Positions 23,525-32,413 of a DNA stretch of 64,000 nt are shown in pieces. The stretch is from Bacteroidales bacterium (GTDB taxonomy: Bacteria; Bacteroidota; Bacteroidia; Bacteroidales; F082), in the NCBI GenBank assembly GCA_024400395.1, contig JAKSMW010000010.1, forward strand, positions 1 to 64,000. Reading direction: 5' to 3'. The notes beneath the pieces were generated by a model. The model saw only the letters and a program-made list of their open reading frames with translations. It did not search any database and was not told where the DNA came from. Made by a program: the position numbers and the translations under genes. How positions within the stretch are numbered: the first letter of the stretch is position 1; each line of letters starts with the position of its first letter.

Positions 23525-24808
23525 ATGAAAAGAGCAATAATAATTTTGATTGTGGTTTTCGGACTCGACGCGGCGGTGAATGCCCAGGAGAAAATGACGT
23601 TCACCCTCGGCGAATGTTTGGAATACGCCTTCGGCAACAGCAACGAACGACAGACAATTCTGCTTTCGAAAAAATCGCAAGAGCTTAACCTGCAACAGGC
23701 TAAGCTGCAACGCGTTCCGAGCGTGAGCGCGGGCATCAGCGAGAGTTTCGGCAACAACAAGACAAGCACCGGCCTCAGCGGCAGCGCAAACATCAACGCC
23801 TCAATGCCCATTTACCAGGGCGGCGAAATCAACGCGACAATCCAGCAACAACAACTCCAGAACGAACAGGCTGATGCCAGCATTCAGCGATACGACGACA
23901 ACCTTTCAATTCAGATTCTTCAGGCTTTCCTCACCATTCTCGGCAACAAGGAACTCATTAAATATCAACAGGCTGTGGTGAAAAGCAGCCTCGAGGCGAT
24001 GAAACAAGGCGAACAGAAATTCAAGGTCGGCTCCATCCTCGAGTCCGACTACCTCTTGCTCGTCGCCCAGCACGCCTCCGACACCAACAACATCATAGAC
24101 ACTCAGATTTCAATAGAAAACAGCCTGCTGAGCCTGAAGTCGCTGATGTCGATGGACCCGCTCGAACAGTTAGACATCGTCTATCCCGACACGACAGTCC
24201 TCGACAAACTCGCTCAGCTCCCGACAATACAAGAGGCCATCGACGCTTCAGCGGATTACTCCCCGTCGTTGAAAATCAGCCAGTATGACATCGAAATCGC
24301 GAAGAAAAGCCTCAAAATAGCGAAAGCCGGCTACTATCCTTCCGTCAACCTCAGCGCCGGCGTCAGCACCGGACATTTCAATTTCGACGCATTCGGCGAA
24401 CAGCTCAGCAACCGCCTCAGCGAGAACGTCGGCATCTCCGTCAGCATCCCGATTTACAGCCGCGGCAGCACCAAAATACGCATCAAACAGAATGAGATCT
24501 CATTGCGGCAGAGCGAGTTAGACCACGCGCAAAACGTCCTCGACCTGCGCCAGACCGTCGCGCAGGCCTATCACGACGTCGTCTCGGCATATAATTCTTA
24601 CAATGTCACGAAGATGACGAAAGACGCGTATCTGAAGTCATTCGAGGCTTACAATGCGCAGTTTTCGTACGGTTCCATCACCGCCGTGGAGCTCCTCCAG
24701 CAGCAGAACAACTATCTCAATGCCCTGAACAAATACATCCAAAGCAAATATTCATTCATCTTGCAGCGAAAGATGCTCGATGTTTATATGGGCAACGGCA
24801 TTTATTAG
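23525..24808 (+). CDS. TolC-family outer-membrane efflux protein
   Basis: 427 residues from the ATG at 23525, chosen because a signal peptide (cleavage near VNAQ) and a promoter box directly precede it; the open frame extends upstream to 22943 without similarity. Two structural repeats of long amphipathic helices with OEP-type signatures: LGECLEYAFGNS, PSVSAGISESFGN, NASMPIYQGGEI, and in the second half YYPSVNLSAGVSTG, VGISVSIPIYSRG, LRQTVAQAYHDVVSAYNSY, FSYGSITAVELLQQQNNYLNA. It forms the outer-membrane channel for the MacA/MacB proteins encoded next, with which it makes a tripartite pump. Stop TAG. Confidence 0.85.
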   Translation: MKRAIIILIVVFGLDAAVNAQEKMTFTLGECLEYAFGNSNERQTILLSKKSQELNLQQAKLQRVPSVSAGISESFGNNKTSTGLSGSANINASMPIYQGGEINATIQQQQLQNEQADASIQRYDDNLSIQILQAFLTILGNKELIKYQQAVVKSSLEAMKQGEQKFKVGSILESDYLLLVAQHASDTNNIIDTQISIENSLLSLKSLMSMDPLEQLDIVYPDTTVLDKLAQLPTIQEAIDASADYSPSLKISQYDIEIAKKSLKIAKAGYYPSVNLSAGVSTGHFNFDAFGEQLSNRLSENVGISVSIPIYSRGSTKIRIKQNEISLRQSELDHAQNVLDLRQTVAQAYHDVVSAYNSYNVTKMTKDAYLKSFEAYNAQFSYGSITAVELLQQQNNYLNALNKYIQSKYSFILQRKMLDVYMGNGIY

Positions 24809-24880
24809 AGGATAGACGATAGGAGAACCGCGTCAGCGATTCCACATCCATAGAAATCCATAGAAAATTAAAAATAAAAA

Positions 24881-26224
24881 ATGAAAAACAAACGCAGAGT
24901 CATTATTTGGAGCACAGTCGGTGCCATCGTCGTCGCCTTCATATTAATAAAGGTGTTCGCGAAGAGCGATGAAGAGTTGGTGATGCGCACGCATGTCGTG
25001 GGCAAATACACCGTCGAGAACACAGTGACGGCGACGGGTACCATCGAGCCGTTGGAGGAGGTCGAGGTAGGGACGCAGGTCTCCGGCGAAATATCGAAAA
25101 TCTACGTCGATTACAACAGCGTCGTGAAGAAAGGCCAGATGCTCGCCGAGCTCGACAAGTCGAATCTCTTGGAAAACGTCCGACAGGCCGAGGCGTCGGT
25201 GAGAAGCGCCGAGAGCGAGTTGAATTACGCGCAGACGAGTTTTGAAAGGACGGAGCAGCTCTATCAGGCGAAAGCCGCCACGCAGATAGCATACGACGAG
25301 GCTCGAAACAGCCTAGTGAAAGCCGAGACATCGCTGCTCAACGCGAAATCGAATCTCGACAAGTCGAAGGTGAACCTCGGTTACGCCGAGATCTATTCGC
25401 CTATCGACGGCGTCATCCTGTCGAGAGAGGTCGAGGTCGGGCAAACCGTCGCCGCGTCGTACAGCACCCCCACCCTTTTCAAAATCGCCAAAGACCTCAC
25501 GAAGATGAAGGTCGAGGCCGACGTTGACGAGGCCGACATCGGAGTGGTGAAGGAAGGCCAGAAAGTCACGTTCACCGTTGACGCATACATCGACGACATC
25601 TTCACCGGCACGGTCGAGCAGATCAGGCTTGAGCCGACCACGACAAACAACGTCGTCACATACACCGTCATCATCACGGCTAACAACGACGAACTGAAAC
25701 TGTTCCCCGGCATGACAGCTTCGGTTACGATCGTCACCGAAGAGCAGACCGGACTCGCAATTCCTTCAGAGGCGATGAGTTTCACGCCTTCGGAAAGGAT
25801 TTTGAAAGAGTTCAAAGGCGAGTTTTTGGATAAGAGAGAAGAGATGAAGGATAGGAGACCTGACCGGCCGAAGATGGGCGGGCCGAGGCCTGAAGGCATG
25901 CCGAATTTCAAGCCTGGAGAGATGCCTGACGAGCCTTTCGGCGGACCGAACATGCAGGGCGGCGAGCGTCCGCAGATGGTTTGGGTGCTTGAAAACGGCA
26001 TCATTGTCCCGCGTCCGATAAAGACAGGCATGAGCGACGGCGTTTACAGGATTGTCGAGAGAGGCGTCGCCGCCGGCGATTCGGTGGTGCTGTCGGCGAG
26101 CTATCAGGTCAAGACGAAGGAGCAGAAGATGGGCAGCAACCCGTTCATGCCAGGCCCTCCGGGCATGAAGAACCAGCAGCAGAACAAAGGAAACGGAAGA
26201 AGCTCAGGGGCGGGAGTGAGATAG
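24881..26224 (+). CDS. Periplasmic adaptor (MacA/HlyD family membrane fusion protein)
   Basis: 447 residues. One N-terminal anchor helix (about 7-27), then a lipoyl half-motif VTATGTIEPLEEVEVGTQVSGEI, a coiled-coil hairpin (about 90-150, AEASVRSAESELNYAQTSFE), the second lipoyl half VNLGYAEIYSPIDGVILSREVEVGQTV, and beta-barrel and membrane-proximal domains. The segment at about 315-360 is an unusual Pro/Gly/Met/Asp-rich linker (RPDRPKMGGPRPEGMP, PDEPFGGPNMQGGERPQ), and the C-terminus is also Gly/Pro/Asn-rich and disordered. It links MacB to TolC. Product exported is unknown; relatives handle macrolides, peptides or lipids. Confidence 0.85.
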   Translation: MKNKRRVIIWSTVGAIVVAFILIKVFAKSDEELVMRTHVVGKYTVENTVTATGTIEPLEEVEVGTQVSGEISKIYVDYNSVVKKGQMLAELDKSNLLENVRQAEASVRSAESELNYAQTSFERTEQLYQAKAATQIAYDEARNSLVKAETSLLNAKSNLDKSKVNLGYAEIYSPIDGVILSREVEVGQTVAASYSTPTLFKIAKDLTKMKVEADVDEADIGVVKEGQKVTFTVDAYIDDIFTGTVEQIRLEPTTTNNVVTYTVIITANNDELKLFPGMTASVTIVTEEQTGLAIPSEAMSFTPSERILKEFKGEFLDKREEMKDRRPDRPKMGGPRPEGMPNFKPGEMPDEPFGGPNMQGGERPQMVWVLENGIIVPRPIKTGMSDGVYRIVERGVAAGDSVVLSASYQVKTKEQKMGSNPFMPGPPGMKNQQQNKGNGRSSGAGVR

Positions 26225-26251
26225 AAGTTCCAATATTTACAACGCATTCAC

Positions 26252-26995
26252 ATGGAAAACCCGATAATCAAAATAGACAATATACGCCGTGTTTTCAAGG
26301 TCGGAGACATGGAGGTTCACGCCCTGAAAGGCGTCTCGTTCGAGATTCACAGAGGCGAGTTCGTGAGCATCATGGGGTCGAGCGGCAGCGGCAAGTCAAC
26401 GCTGCTCAACATCTTAGGTTGCTTAGACAGACCGACGGCGGGAGAATATTACATCGACGGTCTGCCGGTGAGCCGGCGCAGCAAAGACGAGCTTGCCGGC
26501 ATCAGAAACCGTAAGATCGGCTTCGTGTTTCAGTCGTACAACCTGCTTCCGCGGACGTCGGCGTTGGAGAACGTCGAGCTTCCGCTGCTCTACAACCCTG
26601 CGGTCTCGGCGCGAGAGCGGCACGAGAGGGCGAAGTACGCATTAGAGATGGTGGGCCTCGCCGACAGGATGGACCACACCCCGAACCAGCTCTCCGGCGG
26701 ACAGCAGCAACGCGTCGCCATAGCAAGGGCAATCGTCAACGACCCGGTCATGATTTTGGCCGACGAGGCGACAGGGAACCTCGACACAAGGACTTCATTC
26801 GAGATAATGTCGCTTTTCCAGGAGCTGAACGCCAAAGGCAAGACAATAGCGTTCGTGACGCACGAGAGCGACATCGCCACCTTCACGAGCCGAACCATCA
26901 TGCTGCGCGACGGACACGTCATCAGCGACAATGCGGTGAATACGCAATCGGCACAAAAGGCACTGGAGGAGTTGCCGGAAGACAGGGATGAATGA
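26252..26995 (+). CDS. ABC transporter ATP-binding protein (MacB-type, LolD-like)
   Basis: 247 residues. Walker A GSSGSGKST, Q-loop FVFQSYNLLPR, signature LSGGQQQRVAIARAI, Walker B VMILADEATGNLD and H-loop FVTHE are all present. The YNLL and GNLD details are typical of the MacB/LolD/FtsE group. It pairs with the separate permease gene that follows, whereas E. coli MacB carries both on one chain. 28 bases behind the adaptor gene. Confidence 0.92.
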   Translation: MENPIIKIDNIRRVFKVGDMEVHALKGVSFEIHRGEFVSIMGSSGSGKSTLLNILGCLDRPTAGEYYIDGLPVSRRSKDELAGIRNRKIGFVFQSYNLLPRTSALENVELPLLYNPAVSARERHERAKYALEMVGLADRMDHTPNQLSGGQQQRVAIARAIVNDPVMILADEATGNLDTRTSFEIMSLFQELNAKGKTIAFVTHESDIATFTSRTIMLRDGHVISDNAVNTQSAQKALEELPEDRDE

Positions 26996-27077
26996 ATTTG
27001 GAGAGATTTTAAAAAAAATGAAAAAATAATGTAACATTTTGCATTTTTTTGTACTATAGGGCAAAAAGAAATTAAAA

Positions 27078-28298
27078 ATGAATATTTGGAATTTATTCAG
27101 GATTGCTTATAAGGCTTTGATGCGCAACAAGATGCGTGCGATGTTGACGATGTTGGGCATTGTCATCGGCATCGCTTCCGTAATCACTATGGTCGGTGTG
27201 GGCGAGAGTTCGCAGGCGAGCATCAACAATCAGGTCAGCTCGATGGGCACCAACCTCATCATGGTGATGCGTGCGAGGATGCGCGAGCGCGGTGTCTCGA
27301 CAGGGCGCGACAATGTGCAGTCGCTGAAGGTGTCGGACGTGGAGCTTATCGCGAACAACGCCGAGCACATCTCCGCGGCGAGTCCGGTGTTCAATGCGAG
27401 CGGACAGATCATCAACGGCAACTACAACTGGTCGGGAAGCATCATGGGCGGCAACACGGAGCTGATGGGAATCAGGAAGTTCGAGCTTGCGACGGGGTCC
27501 AATTTCACCGATGAGGACATCAAGAAATACGCGAAAGTGGCGGTCATCGGCCAGACCATCGTGGAGGAGCTTTTCGACGAGGGCGTTGACCCGATCGGCA
27601 GGACGATAAGGGTGAGGAACATGCCCGTGAAGGTCGTCGGGACGCTGAAGCCGAAAGGCGAGAACCAGATGGGCGAAGACCAGGACGACGTGCTGCTGAT
27701 GCCATACACGACGGTGCAGAAAAGGATGCTCGGCATCGACTATGTCCACATGATCATGGCATCGGCGTCATCGGAGGACGTCGCCGACAAGGCGGTCGAA
27801 GAGATCGAGACACTCCTCCGCGGGGCGCACAAGATAAAAGACGGCGGCGTTGACGACTTCGAGGTGCGCACACAGGCCGAGATGCTTGAGATGATGACAT
27901 CGATATCAGGCCTCATGACGACACTGCTCACCGCAATAGCGGCAATCTCGCTGATAGTCGGCGGAATCGGCATCATGAACATCATGTACGTCACCGTGAC
28001 GGAAAGGACAAAGGAAATCGGACTGCGCATGTCAATAGGCGCCCACAACAGAAGCATACTGATGCAGTTCCTCTGCGAGAGCGTGATACTCAGCATCATA
28101 GGCGGGATAATAGGAATCCTGCTTGGCATACTAATTTCATACATGTTGTCGTTAGTGCAAGGCTGGCCTTTCCTCGTGAGCAGCACCGCGATAATACTGT
28201 CGTTCGTGGTCTGCGCCGCCACCGGGATATTCTTCGGATGGTATCCGGCGAAGAAAGCCGCATCACTCGACCCGATAAACGCATTGAGATACGAATGA
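27078..28298 (+). CDS. ABC transporter permease (MacB/FtsX type)
   Basis: 406 residues. An N-terminal helix follows NKMRAMLTMLGIVIGIASVITMVGVGES, a classic MacB front. A large periplasmic domain spans about 45-285, and three C-terminal helices (about 290-395) include IGGIGIMNIMYVTVTERTKEIGLRMSIGA, the FtsX coupling region, and close with YPAKKAASLDPINALRYE. It converts cytoplasmic ATP hydrolysis into conformational pumping through MacA-TolC. Stop TGA, then a low-complexity spacer. Confidence 0.9.
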   Translation: MNIWNLFRIAYKALMRNKMRAMLTMLGIVIGIASVITMVGVGESSQASINNQVSSMGTNLIMVMRARMRERGVSTGRDNVQSLKVSDVELIANNAEHISAASPVFNASGQIINGNYNWSGSIMGGNTELMGIRKFELATGSNFTDEDIKKYAKVAVIGQTIVEELFDEGVDPIGRTIRVRNMPVKVVGTLKPKGENQMGEDQDDVLLMPYTTVQKRMLGIDYVHMIMASASSEDVADKAVEEIETLLRGAHKIKDGGVDDFEVRTQAEMLEMMTSISGLMTTLLTAIAAISLIVGGIGIMNIMYVTVTERTKEIGLRMSIGAHNRSILMQFLCESVILSIIGGIIGILLGILISYMLSLVQGWPFLVSSTAIILSFVVCAATGIFFGWYPAKKAASLDPINALRYE

Positions 28299-28316
28299 CC
28301 GTTGAAAGTCTAAAGT

Positions 28317-28392
28317 TCAGAGAGTGGAGGTTTGAGAGTTGAGAGTGGAGGTTTTTTAGAGTGGAGTTTGGAGAGTGGAGTTTGGAGATAAA
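28317..28392. repeat. Low-complexity GAGAGTGGAG run
   Basis: Repeats of GAGAGTGGAGTTT and GAGAGTTGAGAGTGGAGG fill the gap between the permease and kinase genes. They are the complement of the CTCCACTCTC words at 5010 and 6600. Confidence 0.55.
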
Positions 28393-28412
28393 CGAATAAT
28401 ATTTAAATACAT

Positions 28413-29516
28413 ATGGGGAAAGAAAGGTCAAATACAACAAATGTGAGATGGCTGTTAGTGTTGGCGCTGGCAATCAGCCTCGGTCTGCACCTCGCCATAG
28501 CGATAAGCATGTGGTTCAGCGACGGCATCACTTTCATGCATGACGCAAACTTCCACAAGCCGCCGTTCCGCCCGGCCGGATTTATCATCAACCTCGTCTT
28601 CACCTTCATCTTGGCATTTTTGATTTTCCTCTTCAACATACTGATTTACAAGAAGAAAAACTTAAAGCCGTGGATCAGGATGACAATAATCATAATCGGA
28701 TGCCTTATTATAACAGCGGCAATGAGTTATATTATGACACTGATTCGCCCGATATTCCTCGACATCCCGCAAGGTAAAACTGGCAACATTCCGATGCACT
28801 TACACCGAAAGGTTGAGCTGTTCAGAAACGGATTCTTCCGCGATGTCTTCACATCAGTCATTGCAGTGTTCTCATGGCAACTGATTGTCTTGAACCAGAG
28901 AAGAAAAGAGATAGCCGTTGAAAACGAGGCGCTTGTGGCTGAAAACATGCTCGCAAAATATGAGGTCCTGAAAAACCAGATGAACCCGCATTTCATGTTC
29001 AACAGCCTCAACACACTCCAGGGATTAATCGGCATCGACAAGGAGAAAGCACAGGAATATCTTCAGGAATTGTCGAAAGTCCTGCGTTATACTCTTGAAA
29101 ACAAGGAGGTTGTGACACTTGGACAGGAACTGAAATTCACAAATTCATTCTGCCATCTGATGCAGATAAGATATGGCGACAACCTCAAGATCCAATTCAA
29201 CATTGACAACAAGTTCCTCAATTATGAAATCCTGCCGTTGAGTCTTCAGGTCTTGATTGAAAACGCCATAAAACACAACGTTATCAGCGACAGGCAACCT
29301 CTCACGATAGAGATTTCAACTGAAAATGACCCCGAAAAAATTCTTGTCAATAATAAATTGCAACGAAAGATTGATGCCAAGCCGGGCCATGGCATCGGCT
29401 TGGCCAATCTTTCAGAACGCTATCTGCTGAAATGGGGCAGGGAGGTTGAAATCAGCGTGACGGACACAAATTTTGAAGTATTTGTACCGTTAAACAAAAA
29501 AAAGGTATTGATATGA
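28413..29516 (+). CDS. LytS/YehU-type sensor histidine kinase
   Basis: 367 residues. Four predicted helices in the first 165 residues (about 14-36, 52-74, 89-109, 139-155) form a membrane sensor without a large extracellular domain. The His_kinase motif is QMNPHFMFNSLNTLQGLI, with H the likely phospho-acceptor. An HATPase region follows: LPLSLQVLIENAIKHNVISD (N box) and GHGIGLANLSERYLLKWG (G box). Its stop overlaps the start of the LytTR regulator by four bases. Placed directly after a MacAB-TolC operon, it may sense envelope stress or the pump substrate; that is inference. Confidence 0.88.
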   Translation: MGKERSNTTNVRWLLVLALAISLGLHLAIAISMWFSDGITFMHDANFHKPPFRPAGFIINLVFTFILAFLIFLFNILIYKKKNLKPWIRMTIIIIGCLIITAAMSYIMTLIRPIFLDIPQGKTGNIPMHLHRKVELFRNGFFRDVFTSVIAVFSWQLIVLNQRRKEIAVENEALVAENMLAKYEVLKNQMNPHFMFNSLNTLQGLIGIDKEKAQEYLQELSKVLRYTLENKEVVTLGQELKFTNSFCHLMQIRYGDNLKIQFNIDNKFLNYEILPLSLQVLIENAIKHNVISDRQPLTIEISTENDPEKILVNNKLQRKIDAKPGHGIGLANLSERYLLKWGREVEISVTDTNFEVFVPLNKKKVLI

Positions 29517-30277
29517 TCAAGGCAATTATCATAGAAGACGAAAAAATAGCAGCCGAGTCGCTGAAGCAGACGATAATGCAGGTTGAACCAGACATCAAGG
29601 TGTTGAATGTCATCCAGACCATAGAAGACAGCGTGGAGTATCTTCAATCAAAAACACAACCCGACCTGATATTTATGGACATTCATCTCGCCGACGGTTC
29701 GTCATTTGTCATCTTCGACAGGGTGAAAGTGCAATGCCCAATCATCTTCACAACTGCCTACGACGAATTTGCGCTGAAGGCTTTTGAGGTGAATAGCATT
29801 GATTATCTGTTGAAACCGATTATCAAGGAGGACTTGGAAAGAGCCATAAATAAATTCAGAAATTTTTCAACAAAAACATACAATTATACTGAAATTTTTC
29901 GTAATTTTGCGCCACAAAACAAGGATGAGGAAAGACAATATAAATCATATTTTCTTGTTCCGGAACGTGATAAACTTATACCCTTGTCGTCAAGCGACAT
30001 TGCATATATCTACATTGACGAAAAGATTACAAAAGTTATCACAAAAGAAAACAAAGCTCATTACTTCAGCCAGAATCTTGATGAGTTAATGCAGCAGCTG
30101 GACTCAAGAAAATTCTTCCGTGCAAACCGGCAGTATATTGTCTCACACAACGCAATTAAAGATATAACATTATGGTTCGGGAACAAGATTTCATTGAATC
30201 TCACAGTTCCCACACCAGAAAAGATAATAGTCAGCAAAGCACGTGTGTCTGAATTTAAGACGTGGTTTTCTGCATAA
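29513..30277 (+). CDS. LytTR-family response regulator
   Basis: 254 residues. Receiver domain 1-120: acidic pocket IIEDEKIAAES, phospho-Asp in LIFMDIHLADGSS, Thr in FTTAYDE and Lys in YLLKPI. LytTR DNA-binding domain about 150-250: SYFLVPERDKLIPLSSSDIAYIYIDEK split by turns, KFFRANRQYIVSHNAIKDI and LNLTVPTPEKIIVSKARVSEFK. Forms a two-component pair with the preceding kinase. An atypical detail is the absence of a long linker between domains. Confidence 0.9.
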   Translation: MIKAIIIEDEKIAAESLKQTIMQVEPDIKVLNVIQTIEDSVEYLQSKTQPDLIFMDIHLADGSSFVIFDRVKVQCPIIFTTAYDEFALKAFEVNSIDYLLKPIIKEDLERAINKFRNFSTKTYNYTEIFRNFAPQNKDEERQYKSYFLVPERDKLIPLSSSDIAYIYIDEKITKVITKENKAHYFSQNLDELMQQLDSRKFFRANRQYIVSHNAIKDITLWFGNKISLNLTVPTPEKIIVSKARVSEFKTWFSA

Positions 30278-30285
30278 AGATCTAC

Positions 30286-30398
30286 AAGTCAAGGGGACAG
30301 TGGGCACAAAGACTCCAATTCTCCATTGGAGTTTAATACAATCCTTCTCACACTGCTAAATGTCACTAACAATTTTTGCCCGCAGTTTCCCTTGACTT
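30286..30398. repeat. 113-bp inverted-repeat element (MITE-like)
   Basis: Outer arms AAGTCAAGGG (30286-30295) and CCCTTGACTT (30389-30398) extend inward imperfectly to about 24 bases (GTGGGCA against TGCCCGC). Inside is a small hairpin CTCCAAT-TCTCC-ATTGGAG. It occupies the space between two convergent genes. Confidence 0.6.
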
Positions 30399-30457
30399 TT
30401 GTTTTGAAAAATCATTTCATTGCCGTAAAAAAATAAATTTCACTGAATCTTACGGAT

Positions 30458-32413
30458 TTATTCCGTAAATCGTTTCATCACCACGTAAGCCTCTTTGACA
30501 CCGAGTTCGCCGGCCTTGCTCAAATCCTTCTTCGCCAAATCGTCCTTACGAAGGAAAAGCAATGTCAAAGCCCTGTTGTAATACGCCTCGGCGAGATTAG
30601 AGTCATACTTTACAGCCATTGTGTAGTCATCGATAGCACGCGGATAGTCTTTCATCTGCAAATGTATGTTACCCAAATCGTACCAGAGATAGGCATTCCG
30701 TTTGTTTTTCGTCAACGCCGCTTCCAACGTGGCCGCAGACTCTTGATAGTCAGGCGTAGCCTTCGAATAGTTATAGGTTTTCCCGCTCACTCTCTTCTGC
30801 GTGATATACACTGAGTTGTCGAAGTTGTCGTCAACAAGCACCAACTCCGCCTTTTCATAAAGCATGGCTGCAAGGTTGATGCACGCATAGACACCGAGCA
30901 CCGGGTCGTCAATCAACGAACGGAAGATGTCGGCCCCGCGCTGGTAATTGCTCACCTCGAGATTGTACAAACCGGTCAAGAACTCACGAAGCGACTCGCT
31001 CTTGGCATAATTTATCACCGAGTCGTTGATATTCGAGACATGTCCGTCCTCTCTGACGTCATTTATCACGTAAGCGAGGCTGCCGTTCAAAATCTCCGTT
31101 TCCGACAGCTGGCTCAACGTCGCGTCAATATGCGGGTTCTTGTCAGTCACGATGTTGACGACATAGTTTTTAAACGGCATGATGGTGATGTCGGCGAACT
31201 GTGTGTAATTTCCGTGAGCGTCGCCGCTTACGAAATCCGACTCAAACTGGATGATTTTGTTGTAATCCTTTCCTGCATACTGCCTGTAAAGCGAGTCGAT
31301 GTTGGCGTCTTTCTCGCTCACGAACGCCATAATCTCCCTGGCATGGTATCTGTCCATCTCGGCGCCTTTCCTGTCGTTTTTCTCGAAACGCACCGCCGCC
31401 CTGTTGACCCATGCGTCGATGAAGTCGGGGAACAAGTCAATGACGGTGGTGAAATCCTCCTCGGCGGCATCCCACATCTCAAGTTTGTAATATAAAATTC
31501 CTCTGTTGAAATATCCGTAAATATTGCTCGGATTGATTTCTATCGTCTTGTTATACAACGCCATAGCGACATCGTACTCACCAAGATTAGAATATATGAT
31601 AGCTCGGTTGAAATATGTCAGCGCATTACGCTGGTCGAGGTTGTTGACTTTTTCGTAATCTTTCAACGCCGAAATGGTATCGCCGAGGTTGAGATATGCC
31701 ACGGCTCTGTTAAAATAAATAAAAGGGTTTTCCCTGTCCATTTTCAAGGCTTCGTTGAAATCTTTCATCGCCAAATCATAGTTCTCGCGCTCAATTTCAA
31801 TCATTCCGCGGCGTATGACAGCCTCCACATTAAAGAAATCGTTATAAACCGCAAGATTGAGGTCTTGAACGGCACCGTCGAGGTCTTCGATGTATCTTTT
31901 CGCAATACCTCTGGAAATCAATGCGTTGGAGTTATCCGGATTGATAATCAAAGCCGTATCGAATTCCGCAATGGCGCCATTGTAATCATTCAGATGCATG
32001 AGTGTGGAACCGCAGGCGAGATGAAGCTCCTCGTTATACGGATCCATAGTTATCGCGTAACGGAAGTCATCCATCGCCGATGAATAATTTGAAAGGTTGT
32101 CGTTTGCGATTCCGCGGTATTGATATGCCCTGACGTAAAGTGGATGGAGTTCGATGGTCCGTGTGAAATCCTCAATAGCTCCGTTGAAATCAGAGAGGCT
32201 GTATTTCGCGATGCCACGAAGGAAATATCCCTCGAAATCATTGGGTTTCGCGAGAATCGCGATATTGAAATTCTGTATTGCCTCAGAATATTCCTGGTTC
32301 GACAGGTCGATTCTTCCCATAAGGATATAATGCCGGTGGTTGTATTGAGCCTCGGCCTCTTGCATCGGAAACAACGCCGACAACAGCATCAGAATTGAAA
32401 GAATCCTTTTCAT
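30458..32413 (-). CDS. Secreted/periplasmic TPR-repeat protein
   Basis: 651 residues with a signal peptide (cleavage near EAEAQ). Residues 24-350 are about ten consecutive tetratricopeptide repeats (for example FNIAILAKPNDFEGYFLRGI, YQYRGIANDNLSNYSSAMDD, NRAVAYLNLGDTISALKDYE), a less regular middle follows, and two more repeats lie near 565-640. TPR arrays bind partner proteins in the periplasm. The ATG overlaps the stop of the membrane LytTR gene by four bases, so both are made together; the pair may form a signalling unit in which TPR protein feeds the regulator. Function otherwise unknown. Confidence 0.85.
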   Translation of the reverse strand: MKRILSILMLLSALFPMQEAEAQYNHRHYILMGRIDLSNQEYSEAIQNFNIAILAKPNDFEGYFLRGIAKYSLSDFNGAIEDFTRTIELHPLYVRAYQYRGIANDNLSNYSSAMDDFRYAITMDPYNEELHLACGSTLMHLNDYNGAIAEFDTALIINPDNSNALISRGIAKRYIEDLDGAVQDLNLAVYNDFFNVEAVIRRGMIEIERENYDLAMKDFNEALKMDRENPFIYFNRAVAYLNLGDTISALKDYEKVNNLDQRNALTYFNRAIIYSNLGEYDVAMALYNKTIEINPSNIYGYFNRGILYYKLEMWDAAEEDFTTVIDLFPDFIDAWVNRAAVRFEKNDRKGAEMDRYHAREIMAFVSEKDANIDSLYRQYAGKDYNKIIQFESDFVSGDAHGNYTQFADITIMPFKNYVVNIVTDKNPHIDATLSQLSETEILNGSLAYVINDVREDGHVSNINDSVINYAKSESLREFLTGLYNLEVSNYQRGADIFRSLIDDPVLGVYACINLAAMLYEKAELVLVDDNFDNSVYITQKRVSGKTYNYSKATPDYQESAATLEAALTKNKRNAYLWYDLGNIHLQMKDYPRAIDDYTMAVKYDSNLAEAYYNRALTLLFLRKDDLAKKDLSKAGELGVKEAYVVMKRFTE

